A stretch of DNA of 64,000 nucleotides from the NCBI GenBank assembly GCA_021371795.1, contig JAJFVK010000013.1, positions 62,001 through 126,000 on the forward strand, in the 5' to 3' direction. This document shows, piece by piece, positions 1 to 8,840 of this stretch. The notes below the pieces were generated by a model. The model searched no databases, was not told the DNA's origin, and was given only the letters and a program-made list of their open reading frames with translations. The position numbers were made by a program, and so were the translations under genes. Each line of letters begins with the position of its first letter. Position 1 is the stretch's first letter. Source of the DNA: Planctomycetaceae bacterium. Lineage in GTDB: Bacteria; Planctomycetota; Phycisphaerae; Sedimentisphaerales; UBA12454.

Positions 1-393
1 AAGTTCGCTCTCGTCAGCATCCATCACCCTAAACGCAGGGTCGAGTCCGAGCCGATGAAAATGCTGCCCGATGATTCGCTTGCAGAACGAGTGAATCGTG
101 CTGATGTCTGCGCTGTCGAGCATTAAAAGCTGTTTGCGAAGATGAATATTTTTTGATTTTTGAGCCGCGTCTTTGAGATTCTGCGCGATTCGCTGCCTCA
201 TTTCGCCTGCCGCCGCGTCGGTAAATGTCAAAACAAGAATATCTGAAACATCCGGACACAACTCCTGCGCACCGAGTATGCGAACCGCCCGCTGCGAAAG
301 CACGGTCGTCTTGCCCGTACCTGCCGAAGCTGCGACGGTTATATCGCCGCTGCTCGACTCGATTGCCTGTTGTTGTCCTTTAGTCCAGTTCAT
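1..393 (-). CDS. addA: AddA helicase-nuclease subunit, N-terminal part (cut by window edge)
   Basis: This is the first 131 codons of a UvrD/Rep-type helicase. They include Walker A (ASAGTGKTT, near residue 23), motif Ia (LTFTDAAAGEMRQRI) and an ISTIHSFC motif, all typical of AddA. AddA is the 3'-5' helicase and nuclease subunit of the AddAB complex, which resects double-strand DNA ends for RecA-dependent repair. The ATG overlaps the TGA of addB (ATGA), so translation is probably coupled. The rest of the gene lies outside the left edge. Confidence 0.93.
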   Translation of the reverse strand, partial: MNWTKGQQQAIESSSGDITVAASAGTGKTTVLSQRAVRILGAQELCPDVSDILVLTFTDAAAGEMRQRIAQNLKDAAQKSKNIHLRKQLLMLDSADISTIHSFCKRIIGQHFHRLGLDPAFRVMDADESEL

Positions 394-3300
394 TTCGATG
401 TCTCAAAAAATTCTGTCTTGGAAATTTTCGTTATCTGCGAATAACCGTTAATCTGCCAGTCGAATCGGCAAAACGCTTTATATTTGCAATTCGCACAGGC
501 TGTGGTTTTGTCAAATTTATAAGGTTTAATTTCAATTTCGCCGGAAAGTATTCGACTGCCAAGCTGCTTGAGTTTATTTTCCGCAAAATTCAGCACCGCA
601 TCGAAATGTTCATCCCGCAAAAGCGAACTTGATTCGTAATAGCCGAACTGCCCGTCTTTTTGCGTAATTCCGAAACTATAATACGGACTGCGCCCGCCGG
701 CTGTTTGCGAATCTATACAATTAAAATACTCGCCGTTGAAAATACCTTTCGGCTTTCTCTTTATTTTACCTGCGTTTGTTTCAATATCATCGATGTCTGC
801 CGAATCGGCAGTCGATTGAATCTTAAAATAAAATGCGCCGAGTGGAATCAGATTTTTATATTTTTCAATAGTTTGATTTTTTATGGCAAGCAGATAAATC
901 GGAAGCTGCAAATCAAGCCCCGCTCCAAAAAGCGACCAGTTTATCGAGGTCTGCGAAGTTTTATAATCGACAACAAGGCAATAATTTTTGCCGTCTTCCG
1001 ACAATAAATCCACTCTGTCGATTTTGCCGTCGATATGAATTTTTTTGCCATCCGGCAAACTCAACTCAATCGCAGGCATCGCTGAATCGCGTCCAAATCC
1101 CGTTTCGGCGGCAATTTGATTAAATTTTCCAGCCGCGGCAATCTGCGAAAATTCCAACACCGCGTCTTTAATCATTTCCGATGCCGAAAGCACGATAAAA
1201 CTGTTGTGCTTTGTTCGCGCTTTGAAACTTTTCAGAAAATCATCTTCTAAAAGAAGTTTTTCTATTGCCGCGTCAGTTAATTTTGAAAGCACATCAGCCG
1301 GTGCGTTTGAAAAATTAAAATTTTGTTTTTTCAAATCGCCGAACAATATTTCGAGTACTTTATGATAAAAAAGGCCGAGACTAAAAGGCTCAAGCTCGAA
1401 AATACGCCGTTCCTTCAGTTTCATTATATGTTCACTAAAATATCTGAACGGACAGCTTGCGAACGATTTTAAACGTGTCGCGCTCGTTGCCAGAACATCC
1501 TGCATCGGCGGATTTTCCAATGCCGCGGTGTTTGTATAATCAATCGCGGTTTTGATATTTTCAACGTTTAGCCGTCGTCGGCACGACGACGCAAGTTCAT
1601 CCAGCAGCCACTTGCATTTTGCATCCGTATTGTCTGCCGGCGCAAAATTATCTTTTCCCAATCTGGCGGCAAGCAGTGCCGACAAATCAGAAGTGTTATA
1701 TAAATTATCAAACCCATCGCTGCCGTAATATTTTTCTTCGACAAGGTCGGTGAAAAGAGATTTCAACTGCTCGACAAGGAAACTCGGCTGAACATCCGTC
1801 CCTTTTTCATCAGCCAGCGGATAAGTAACATTCAGCAACTGCGAAGGCCTTGTAAAAGCGATATATGCCAGATACCTGCGTTCCATAAGCTGCGACGAAC
1901 CCCTGCACGCAAGTTCAAAACCTGCGTCGGCACTTACCTTGCGGTCGTTATCATTCAAAATATTATCATAATATATCGGTATCGGAAATTGCTTTTGCGT
2001 TCCGCCAATTAAAAATACCGCCTTCAAATCCGGATGCCTGCTTCGCTCTATCGAACCGACAAGCACCTGATCGAGCGCAGGCGGAATCAACGCAACCGTT
2101 ATCTGACTGAACATCGAGCAGATTAACGAAGCGTACTGACGCGTGGTGAGCGAACTGTCTTTGAAGATGAAAAGAAAATCGTCCATCAACTGCGTAAACT
2201 GTGAAAAAAATTGCTGATGAAGTTGCGCTTCGTCGAGCCTGCCTTCTTTAAATGCCGCATTCGTCCAGTCCGCAAGTTTCTGCCGAACGTTGAGACTATC
2301 GAGAAAAACTAAAACCGTCTGATAGAACCATTCGGCCGAGAGTCTTTCCTCCCGCTGCATTAACGCCCGTAACTGCAAAAGCTCTTCCGTAGCTCTGACC
2401 CTGATTTTATTGATAATGTCATTATCGAATTCGTCTTTTTTCTGCGCGAAGTGCCATTTCTCACTGCTCAACCAATCTTTGGCCTCGATACCGAACGCAA
2501 GACAATAATTTTCGAGCAAATCAACTTCCGCCCTGCTGACAGAAGCAAGGTCGCTCTTCAAATAATTTATCACATCGTTCGTTGAGAATCTGTCGGTCGC
2601 GATTTTCAAAGCACTGGTAATAAGTTCAACTGCCGGATACTGCTGCAAACATCTTCGCCTGTCAATAAAGAACGGAATATTAAAATCGCCGAAAATCGCC
2701 TGAATGAAATGATGATACTGGTCAATGTCGGACGCAATAACCGCTATATCTCGCCAGCGGTAATTTTTCTCGCGCACAAGCTCGCAAATCTGTCGTGCAA
2801 CATAATCGACTTCCAGCCGTGTTTTCGCACAGGCTGTAATCTTTATTTCACCATTGCAGGCCATCGGCCCAACTTCGTCAAAACTGAAAATATTTTTCTC
2901 AAGATGTCCAAGCGCTTTTGAATTCGCAAAACGATTCGCCTTGTCAAGTACAACAGGTTTTTCAATTTGCAGTTTTAATGATTTAACTACTTCAAGCAAA
3001 CCGCCGTAGGTTTTCGCAGTCGGCTCGAAAATTCCGGTATAATCGTTTTCCAATGCCGCGGGGTCAAGACACATCGCTATTTTCGCCGTGGAACAAACTT
3101 TCAATAATTCCGCCAGCATCATCGTTTCGGAAGTTGTAAAGCCCGCAAAGCCATCGACCCACAGCGAACAGTCTTTCAAAAATTCGCTTTTGGATACTGA
3201 TTCTTTGGCGAGATTAAGCTGATTATCGCTGTTTAGAAAATTGCCTTCGACAAAGGCAAGATACTGTTTATAAATCAGGTTTATATCTGTAAGTTTTCCC

Positions 3301-3758
3301 GCGGTTAATTCCGATTTGCCGCCAAGCTGTTTTATAAGCGTTTCAACGTCATCTGGACTCTTGCCATATTTTTGCAGCTCGGAAATCGTCTGCGCGATAG
3401 AAGAGGCCGTGCCCTGCCGTTGCGCCGCCGATGAAAAAATTGATAATTTACCTGCGTTTTCACAAAGCAATCGGTGAACTATCATATCCCTTGCCTGCGA
3501 AGTCAAAGGCCGGGCGGCGAGATTTTTACCGAAAATCATATAACAGAGTCGCTGAAATGAAAGCACGTGCAGTCGGCTGTAACCTTTTATTCGTGAATCG
3601 GAAAGAATCGCCCGTTCAGCCTGATATGTAGCCTGCTCCGGCACAAGAAAAACGAGATTCTGCTGGCTTTTACCATTCAACAGACTTTCTATAATCTGCT
3701 TTATGCAAAGCGTCGTCTTTCCTGTCCCGCTTCTTCCTAATATAAATTGAACAGCCAT
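390..3758 (-). CDS. addB: AddB helicase-nuclease subunit
   Basis: A 1122-residue protein that starts with Walker A GRSGTGKT at residues 8-15. It ends in a PD-(D/E)XK nuclease module (IDGKIDRVD followed by VVDYKT). Four cysteines fit the AddB iron-sulfur staple: one in ASCPFRYF near residue 769 and three in CANCKYKAFC about 25 residues from the end. It pairs with AddA in the DNA end-resection complex, and its stop overlaps the addA start. No clear Shine-Dalgarno precedes the ATG. A dispersed repeat copy (3764-3789) begins six bases upstream of the start, and part of the addB head is duplicated at 4029-4100. Confidence 0.93.
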   Translation of the reverse strand: MAVQFILGRSGTGKTTLCIKQIIESLLNGKSQQNLVFLVPEQATYQAERAILSDSRIKGYSRLHVLSFQRLCYMIFGKNLAARPLTSQARDMIVHRLLCENAGKLSIFSSAAQRQGTASSIAQTISELQKYGKSPDDVETLIKQLGGKSELTAGKLTDINLIYKQYLAFVEGNFLNSDNQLNLAKESVSKSEFLKDCSLWVDGFAGFTTSETMMLAELLKVCSTAKIAMCLDPAALENDYTGIFEPTAKTYGGLLEVVKSLKLQIEKPVVLDKANRFANSKALGHLEKNIFSFDEVGPMACNGEIKITACAKTRLEVDYVARQICELVREKNYRWRDIAVIASDIDQYHHFIQAIFGDFNIPFFIDRRRCLQQYPAVELITSALKIATDRFSTNDVINYLKSDLASVSRAEVDLLENYCLAFGIEAKDWLSSEKWHFAQKKDEFDNDIINKIRVRATEELLQLRALMQREERLSAEWFYQTVLVFLDSLNVRQKLADWTNAAFKEGRLDEAQLHQQFFSQFTQLMDDFLFIFKDSSLTTRQYASLICSMFSQITVALIPPALDQVLVGSIERSRHPDLKAVFLIGGTQKQFPIPIYYDNILNDNDRKVSADAGFELACRGSSQLMERRYLAYIAFTRPSQLLNVTYPLADEKGTDVQPSFLVEQLKSLFTDLVEEKYYGSDGFDNLYNTSDLSALLAARLGKDNFAPADNTDAKCKWLLDELASSCRRRLNVENIKTAIDYTNTAALENPPMQDVLATSATRLKSFASCPFRYFSEHIMKLKERRIFELEPFSLGLFYHKVLEILFGDLKKQNFNFSNAPADVLSKLTDAAIEKLLLEDDFLKSFKARTKHNSFIVLSASEMIKDAVLEFSQIAAAGKFNQIAAETGFGRDSAMPAIELSLPDGKKIHIDGKIDRVDLLSEDGKNYCLVVDYKTSQTSINWSLFGAGLDLQLPIYLLAIKNQTIEKYKNLIPLGAFYFKIQSTADSADIDDIETNAGKIKRKPKGIFNGEYFNCIDSQTAGGRSPYYSFGITQKDGQFGYYESSSLLRDEHFDAVLNFAENKLKQLGSRILSGEIEIKPYKFDKTTACANCKYKAFCRFDWQINGYSQITKISKTEFFETSK

Positions 3759-3763
3759 TAATT

Positions 3764-3789
3764 AACCACGAATTAACACGAATAAACAC
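3764..3789 (+). repeat. Dispersed repeat family A, copy 1
   Basis: A 26-base element with consensus AACCACGAATTAACACGAAT followed by NNACAC. Other copies are at 4106-4131, 4485-4510 (inverted), 27805-27830 (inverted) and 55784-55809. This copy sits immediately upstream of the addB start codon, where the promoter and ribosome-binding region would be expected. Confidence 0.85.
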
Positions 3790-3853
3790 AATTTTTTAAC
3801 CGCGGATTACGCGGATTTAACTGAAAAAATTAAATATAAAAACTATATTTCAA

Positions 3854-4054
3854 GTGGGGTACAAATTGTACCCACCTTCCAGATAACCATAACGATGTCA
3901 TTCCTGCGAAAGCGGAAATCCATATTCTTCCAATGCAGTTGTCGGCAAAATGTCGACAACTCAAATATTAACGTAGGAGGGTGGCAACTTGCCCCCACCC
4001 CTCACTAATCTATATTACCATACAAATCTTAAATTTCCTCATATTGTATGGTAA
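3854..4054. repeat. Cluster of five hairpin-forming palindromes upstream of addB
   Basis: The 410-base spacer 3759-4168 has no intact gene. It holds inverted repeats in series: 3854-3875 (GTGGGGTAC / TTGTACCCAC), 3899-3918 (a CATTCC..GGAAT element like the one at 7192), 3938-3960 (GTTGTCG / CGACAAC), 3977-4003 (GAGGGTGGCAA / TTGCCCCCACCCCTC) and 4015-4054 (TTACCATACAA / TTGTATGGTAA, 11 perfect pairs). They resemble REP-like or palindromic mobile-element remnants. None has the T-tract of a terminator. Confidence 0.7.
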
Positions 4055-4100
4055 CCACTTTTTCCGTCCCGCTTCTTCCTAATATAAATTCAACTGACAT
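4029..4100 (-). pseudogene. Broken copy of the addB 5' end
   Basis: Bases 4067-4139 repeat 3725-3797 (addB codons 1-11 plus upstream DNA) with few changes. The copy reads MSVEFILGRSGT where addB reads MAVQFILGRSGTGKT. It then leaves the addB frame inside Walker A and stops after 23 codons. It is a partial duplication of the gene start and its upstream region, not a functional gene. Confidence 0.75.
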
Positions 4101-4105
4101 TTATT

Positions 4106-4131
4106 AACCACGAATTAACACGAATTTACAC
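4106..4131 (+). repeat. Dispersed repeat family A, copy 2 (left arm around the DUF1871-like gene)
   Basis: It matches the inverted copy at 4485-4510 at 25 of 26 positions, so the two form a near-perfect inverted repeat with the small gene 4169-4459 between them. It is also part of the duplicated addB upstream region. Confidence 0.85.
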
Positions 4132-4168
4132 TAATTTTTAAACACTGATTACACAGATTTCACTTATT

Positions 4169-4459
4169 TTATGAACGCTCATCTATTATTTTTTTATATG
4201 TCTTCAATATCACCACTACCTTATCACACATTTTGATATTCGCTGTCAACCCCATCTTATCATTTATAATATCGTGAAGATATTTTGAAATTGTCTCTGA
4301 TTCTTTATCAGCTTTTATCATCCCAAATATTTTTGGCACATACGATTCATATTCATTCCTCGCATAAGGCTCTCCCGCAACACCAATTGGATCCCAAAGA
4401 TAGTGTATGACTTCGTCCACTCGCCTATATAATTCTTTGTCCTTTCGTTCTATTTTCAT
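4169..4459 (-). CDS. Small DUF1871-like protein
   Basis: A 96-residue soluble protein with a central WDPIG.....NEYESY motif followed by a helical half. This resembles the WDP(I/L)G...DEY signature of DUF1871-type small proteins, whose function is not established. There is no signal peptide or membrane segment. The gene lies alone between two arms of a 26-bp inverted repeat (4106-4131 and 4485-4510), which suggests that it travels as a cassette. The family assignment is from motif memory and is moderate. Expression is plausible but no strong Shine-Dalgarno is visible. Confidence 0.6.
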   Translation of the reverse strand: MKIERKDKELYRRVDEVIHYLWDPIGVAGEPYARNEYESYVPKIFGMIKADKESETISKYLHDIINDKMGLTANIKMCDKVVVILKTYKKIIDERS

Positions 4460-4484
4460 TTTTAATCAGCAATTAAATTATTTC

Positions 4485-4510
4485 GTGTCAATTCGTGTTA
4501 ATTCGTGGTT
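4485..4510 (-). repeat. Dispersed repeat family A, copy 3 (right arm around the DUF1871-like gene)
   Basis: This is an inverted copy of the family A element. It is followed at 4535-4550 by a CTCTGTGTCCTCTGTG fragment of a second family (family B, CACAGAG-type), which recurs around the GxxExxY gene near 41 kb. Confidence 0.85.
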
Positions 4511-4594
4511 ATTTTTATTTTCAACATTTATTTTCTCTGTGTCCTCTGTGCTCTTGAGCCGCAGCGAAACCCCTTTGGGGTCTGTGGCTAACTT

Positions 4595-5347
4595 TTATTT
4601 TTTTGGTACCGGCAAACCCAATTCCGCCATAACGGATTTCATATCTTCCCACACCTTTCGGCGGTTATCGTCGGAATAATTTCGCAGCAGATATGCGGGA
4701 TGGAACGTCGGCATAAGTTTTATCGGCGGCGAAGATTCATCGAAATAAAAATCCTGAAACTGGCCGCGAAGCTGACCTATCGGTTTGTTCGTATTAAGAA
4801 GCGTTCTTGTCGATGGCGCACCAAGCGAAACAATTACCTTCGGCCTAATTAAGCCAAGTTGTCTTTTCAAAAACGGCAGACAACTGATAATTTCCTCCGG
4901 CCGCGGTTCGCGATTCTCCGGCGGTCTGCACTTTACGATATTACAGATATAAACATCGCTTCGCTTTAAGCCCATCGCGTTTGTGATAATCTTCTCCAAA
5001 AGCTGACCCGACCTGCCGACAAACGGCCTGCCCTGCGCATCTTCATCCGCTCCGGGTCCTTCGCCAACAAAAACCAACTGGGCATTGGGATTTCCTTCGC
5101 CGGGAACAGGATTCAACCGTGTCGAGCCAAGCACGCACTTTTGGCACGCCGCGATTTCTTTGGCCAACTGCGCAAGCTCGCCGGCAACATCCGATTTTGG
5201 AGATTTGACCGGTTGAGATTCCGCTTCTTTCGTTTTAGCTGATGCAGCACGTTTACTGGATTTGGATTTCATAGAAAAGCCCGTAAAATAATCCTCCAGC
5301 TTGACATGCTGGTCAAAAACTTTGCGTAGATTCGTTTTTTCCTTCAT
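4595..5347 (-). CDS. udg: Family 4 uracil-DNA glycosylase (4Fe-4S)
   Basis: A 250-residue protein with the family-4 UDG core. The uracil-binding motif GEGPGADEDAQGRPFVGRSG lies at 95-114 and the C-terminal FHPAYLLRN loop near 215. Cysteines 68, 71, 140 and 156 have the C-x2-C...C-x15-C spacing of the iron-sulfur ligands. It removes uracil from DNA at the start of base-excision repair. The first 55 or so residues are a charged, low-complexity extension (Lys/Ser/Ala-rich) absent from the shortest family members. The neighbouring addAB genes are also DNA repair. Confidence 0.9.
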   Translation of the reverse strand: MKEKTNLRKVFDQHVKLEDYFTGFSMKSKSSKRAASAKTKEAESQPVKSPKSDVAGELAQLAKEIAACQKCVLGSTRLNPVPGEGNPNAQLVFVGEGPGADEDAQGRPFVGRSGQLLEKIITNAMGLKRSDVYICNIVKCRPPENREPRPEEIISCLPFLKRQLGLIRPKVIVSLGAPSTRTLLNTNKPIGQLRGQFQDFYFDESSPPIKLMPTFHPAYLLRNYSDDNRRKVWEDMKSVMAELGLPVPKK

Positions 5348-5533
5348 AGGCTGAAAATTGTAATAATAATCCCGTTTTTAGGCAATAAAAAAGCCCGCCG
5401 TCTGTGGGTACATTTAAATCTAAATTTTGTTTAAGAAATGAAAAAACGCCATATGTCCCTGTGAACAACATCCCTCATCCAAAGTCAGGGGCTAATATTC
5501 TGTAAGAGGAGCAGTTAAACCGTTATCGGCAAA

Positions 5534-6943
5534 CTAATTTATGCTCTCAAGCCAAAATTCAACAAAAACTGCTAAATCATGAATATCAATCACGTTATTC
5601 GCAGGCTGTGCTACATCACAGATTGCATTCCAGTTGCTATCCCCATCGCTACTTTGCCAGGCATTTGACAGGATTGCAAAATCTACCATACCAATCGCGC
5701 CATTCATTGAGAAATCCACAGGGAATGTTTGAGTTGAGCTTTCCACATTTGACCAACTGCTTTCTTCTGCTCCACTGGGATTGGTATAATCAACTGCCCA
5801 GCTATACAACATTGGCGTATAACCAGATAAAGTAGTCGCAAGATTGGCCCTAATTTTTATCTGTTGAGCCGTTAACCCTGAAAGATTAGCACCCGACTGA
5901 ACATTATTGATTAAAATTGAATCGCTACCATCAAGCACATCTACAATCAAACTTGTCCCATAAGGCGTATATGGGCTAAAGTATATATTCCCCCAATTCC
6001 CTCCTGTTGGAAGATTAATCGATGTTGATTTGATATTCCCAGATAGCTTAAAACCTTGCTCACCCGAAGTCGTATACCGTTGATACCACTCATAGCTATG
6101 GCCCTCATTGCTAATACTGGATGGGGCAGGATAACTATATGAACCAGCACCAATTTTAGTGCCCCAACTTACCGGCCCACTACCTCCACTGCTAAAATAA
6201 GGGGTTGTATAAATAAAATAACTTCTTGAAACTCCAATACCATAATACTTCCCAGCCGTCAGCGACCTGGATATCGAACCAGAACTAAACCATTTTGTAC
6301 CTGTACCCGAACTCAATGTGTTTTTATGCACGCGAGAGTAAGTACCATTTTGTGAACTGGACTCATATACCACAAACTCCAAAGTTACCGACTGTGTAAT
6401 ATTTAAATACGCCGAAATGCTCGTCAAAGTGCAGCTTTGGGTACATTGAAAAAAGTTAACATTCAGCCATTCGGCCCCATACTGATCTGAATAAGTTGTT
6501 CCTCCTAACGTATCAGAATTACTAACAATGTTTTTTGCCAAAATAACGTTACCTGGTAAAGTATAGACATCAACACTGGTTTGTACATCACTGGCAAAAT
6601 CACTACTGTTGGTCTGCAGCCAAGTTTCCAAATCCGGCAGACTCCGAGCCTTCGCTCTATACCAATATTTCTGCCCTAAAGTCAGGTCGCAAAATTCGTA
6701 ATCCGTATCTATGACCCAACCACTACTCTCAAGAATACTGTTAAAAGACGAATCTTCCGCACACTCTGCAAGATACTCATCTGCACCGCCAACATTACCC
6801 CAATTCACTTGATTGCATGTGCCTCTGGTCAAATTAGGTTCTGTTTGTAAAGCAGGTGTGGTGAGTCCATAAACTACCGAAAGACTAATTAACGCAAAGC
6901 ATAAAACATGTGTCCAAACGAGGTGATACATTCTTTTCATCAT
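5534..6943 (-). CDS. Secreted protein with fibronectin-like and dockerin type I regions
   Basis: About 469 residues from an ATG preceded by an AGGAGG Shine-Dalgarno (near 6950-6955). An in-frame start ten codons earlier lacks one. It has a Sec signal peptide (hydrophobic segment ending VVYG), then a fibronectin-like region with W and Y spacing typical of FN3. A Gly/Ser/Thr-rich beta region with cysteines follows. The C-terminal pair of calcium-loop repeats (VDFSMNGAIGMVDFAILSNA and IDIHDLAVFVEFWL) is dockerin-like. Such proteins are common in Phycisphaerae. The ligand is unknown and the tail may bind a cohesin partner. Confidence 0.75.
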   Translation of the reverse strand: MMKRMYHLVWTHVLCFALISLSVVYGLTTPALQTEPNLTRGTCNQVNWGNVGGADEYLAECAEDSSFNSILESSGWVIDTDYEFCDLTLGQKYWYRAKARSLPDLETWLQTNSSDFASDVQTSVDVYTLPGNVILAKNIVSNSDTLGGTTYSDQYGAEWLNVNFFQCTQSCTLTSISAYLNITQSVTLEFVVYESSSQNGTYSRVHKNTLSSGTGTKWFSSGSISRSLTAGKYYGIGVSRSYFIYTTPYFSSGGSGPVSWGTKIGAGSYSYPAPSSISNEGHSYEWYQRYTTSGEQGFKLSGNIKSTSINLPTGGNWGNIYFSPYTPYGTSLIVDVLDGSDSILINNVQSGANLSGLTAQQIKIRANLATTLSGYTPMLYSWAVDYTNPSGAEESSWSNVESSTQTFPVDFSMNGAIGMVDFAILSNAWQSSDGDSNWNAICDVAQPANNVIDIHDLAVFVEFWLESIN

Positions 6944-7092
6944 CGACTTCCTCCTGCCAAAAAGATTTATCAAATATAGAAGTTTATATATATAGTATAA
7001 AATCCACTATCTATATCGCCAAAACTGTGAGTGTACAAACTTTTATCTAAAAATCAATATTTTTCCTTTCCCTTCAACTATATCAGCATTTA

Positions 7093-7131
7093 TAAACAAA
7101 AAAGGGCATTTCCATAAAGGAAAAGCCCTTT
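7093..7131 (-). terminator. Intrinsic terminator of gdhA
   Basis: On the minus strand AAAGGGC-TTTTCC pairs with GGAAAT-GCCC across a five-base loop and is followed by TTTTTT. It lies 150 bases past the gdhA stop. Confidence 0.75.
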
Positions 7132-7191
7132 CGAATTTAGAAAATCTTGAAACTTAATAATATTTTAGCCAAGTGTTCAAACACCACTTGT

Positions 7192-7214
7192 CATTCCCGC
7201 GCAGGCGGGAATCC
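7192..7214. repeat. Dispersed palindromic repeat family C (CATTCCCGC...GCGGGAATCC)
   Basis: CATTCCCGC-GCAG-GCGGGAATCC forms a perfect hairpin. Degenerate copies are at 3899-3921 and 22236-22258. This type of element is common between genes of many bacteria. The rest of the 338-base spacer 6944-7281 is AT-rich and shows no gene. Confidence 0.75.
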
Positions 7215-7281
7215 AGCGTAAAAAAGCCGTTGCCGAAGGCAACTTTCCGCTTTTCTACATTCGACTAAAATGTTACGAAAC

Positions 7282-8661
<1,380 letters not shown>

Positions 8662-8768
8662 CTATTTCAATAAAATATGTTAATAATGCTCTTCACTGAA
8701 ATTTGGCAAAAACAAGCTGTTTAAGCTGATTTTAGGCCTAAAAAACTGAAAAATCCAATTTTAAATGA

Positions 8769-8797
8769 TTATATCTTGTATAAGTACAGCTTATAAT
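8769..8797 (+). promoter_or_regulatory. Possible sigma70 promoter of the KaiC-like/PPDK gene
   Basis: A perfect -10 (TATAAT, 8792-8797) lies 17 bases after a weak -35 (TTATAT, 8769-8774). This is in the 215-base divergent spacer between gdhA and the plus-strand gene. Confidence 0.4.
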
Positions 8798-8840
8798 AGG
8801 CACAAAAACAGGCGATATTAACCCTTACATTGAGGAAAAA

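Noticed and set aside
5534-6943. Whole cellulosome-like system suggested by the dockerin tail
   Set aside because: No cohesin or scaffoldin gene in the window. A single dockerin-like tail is common in these bacteria without cellulosomes.
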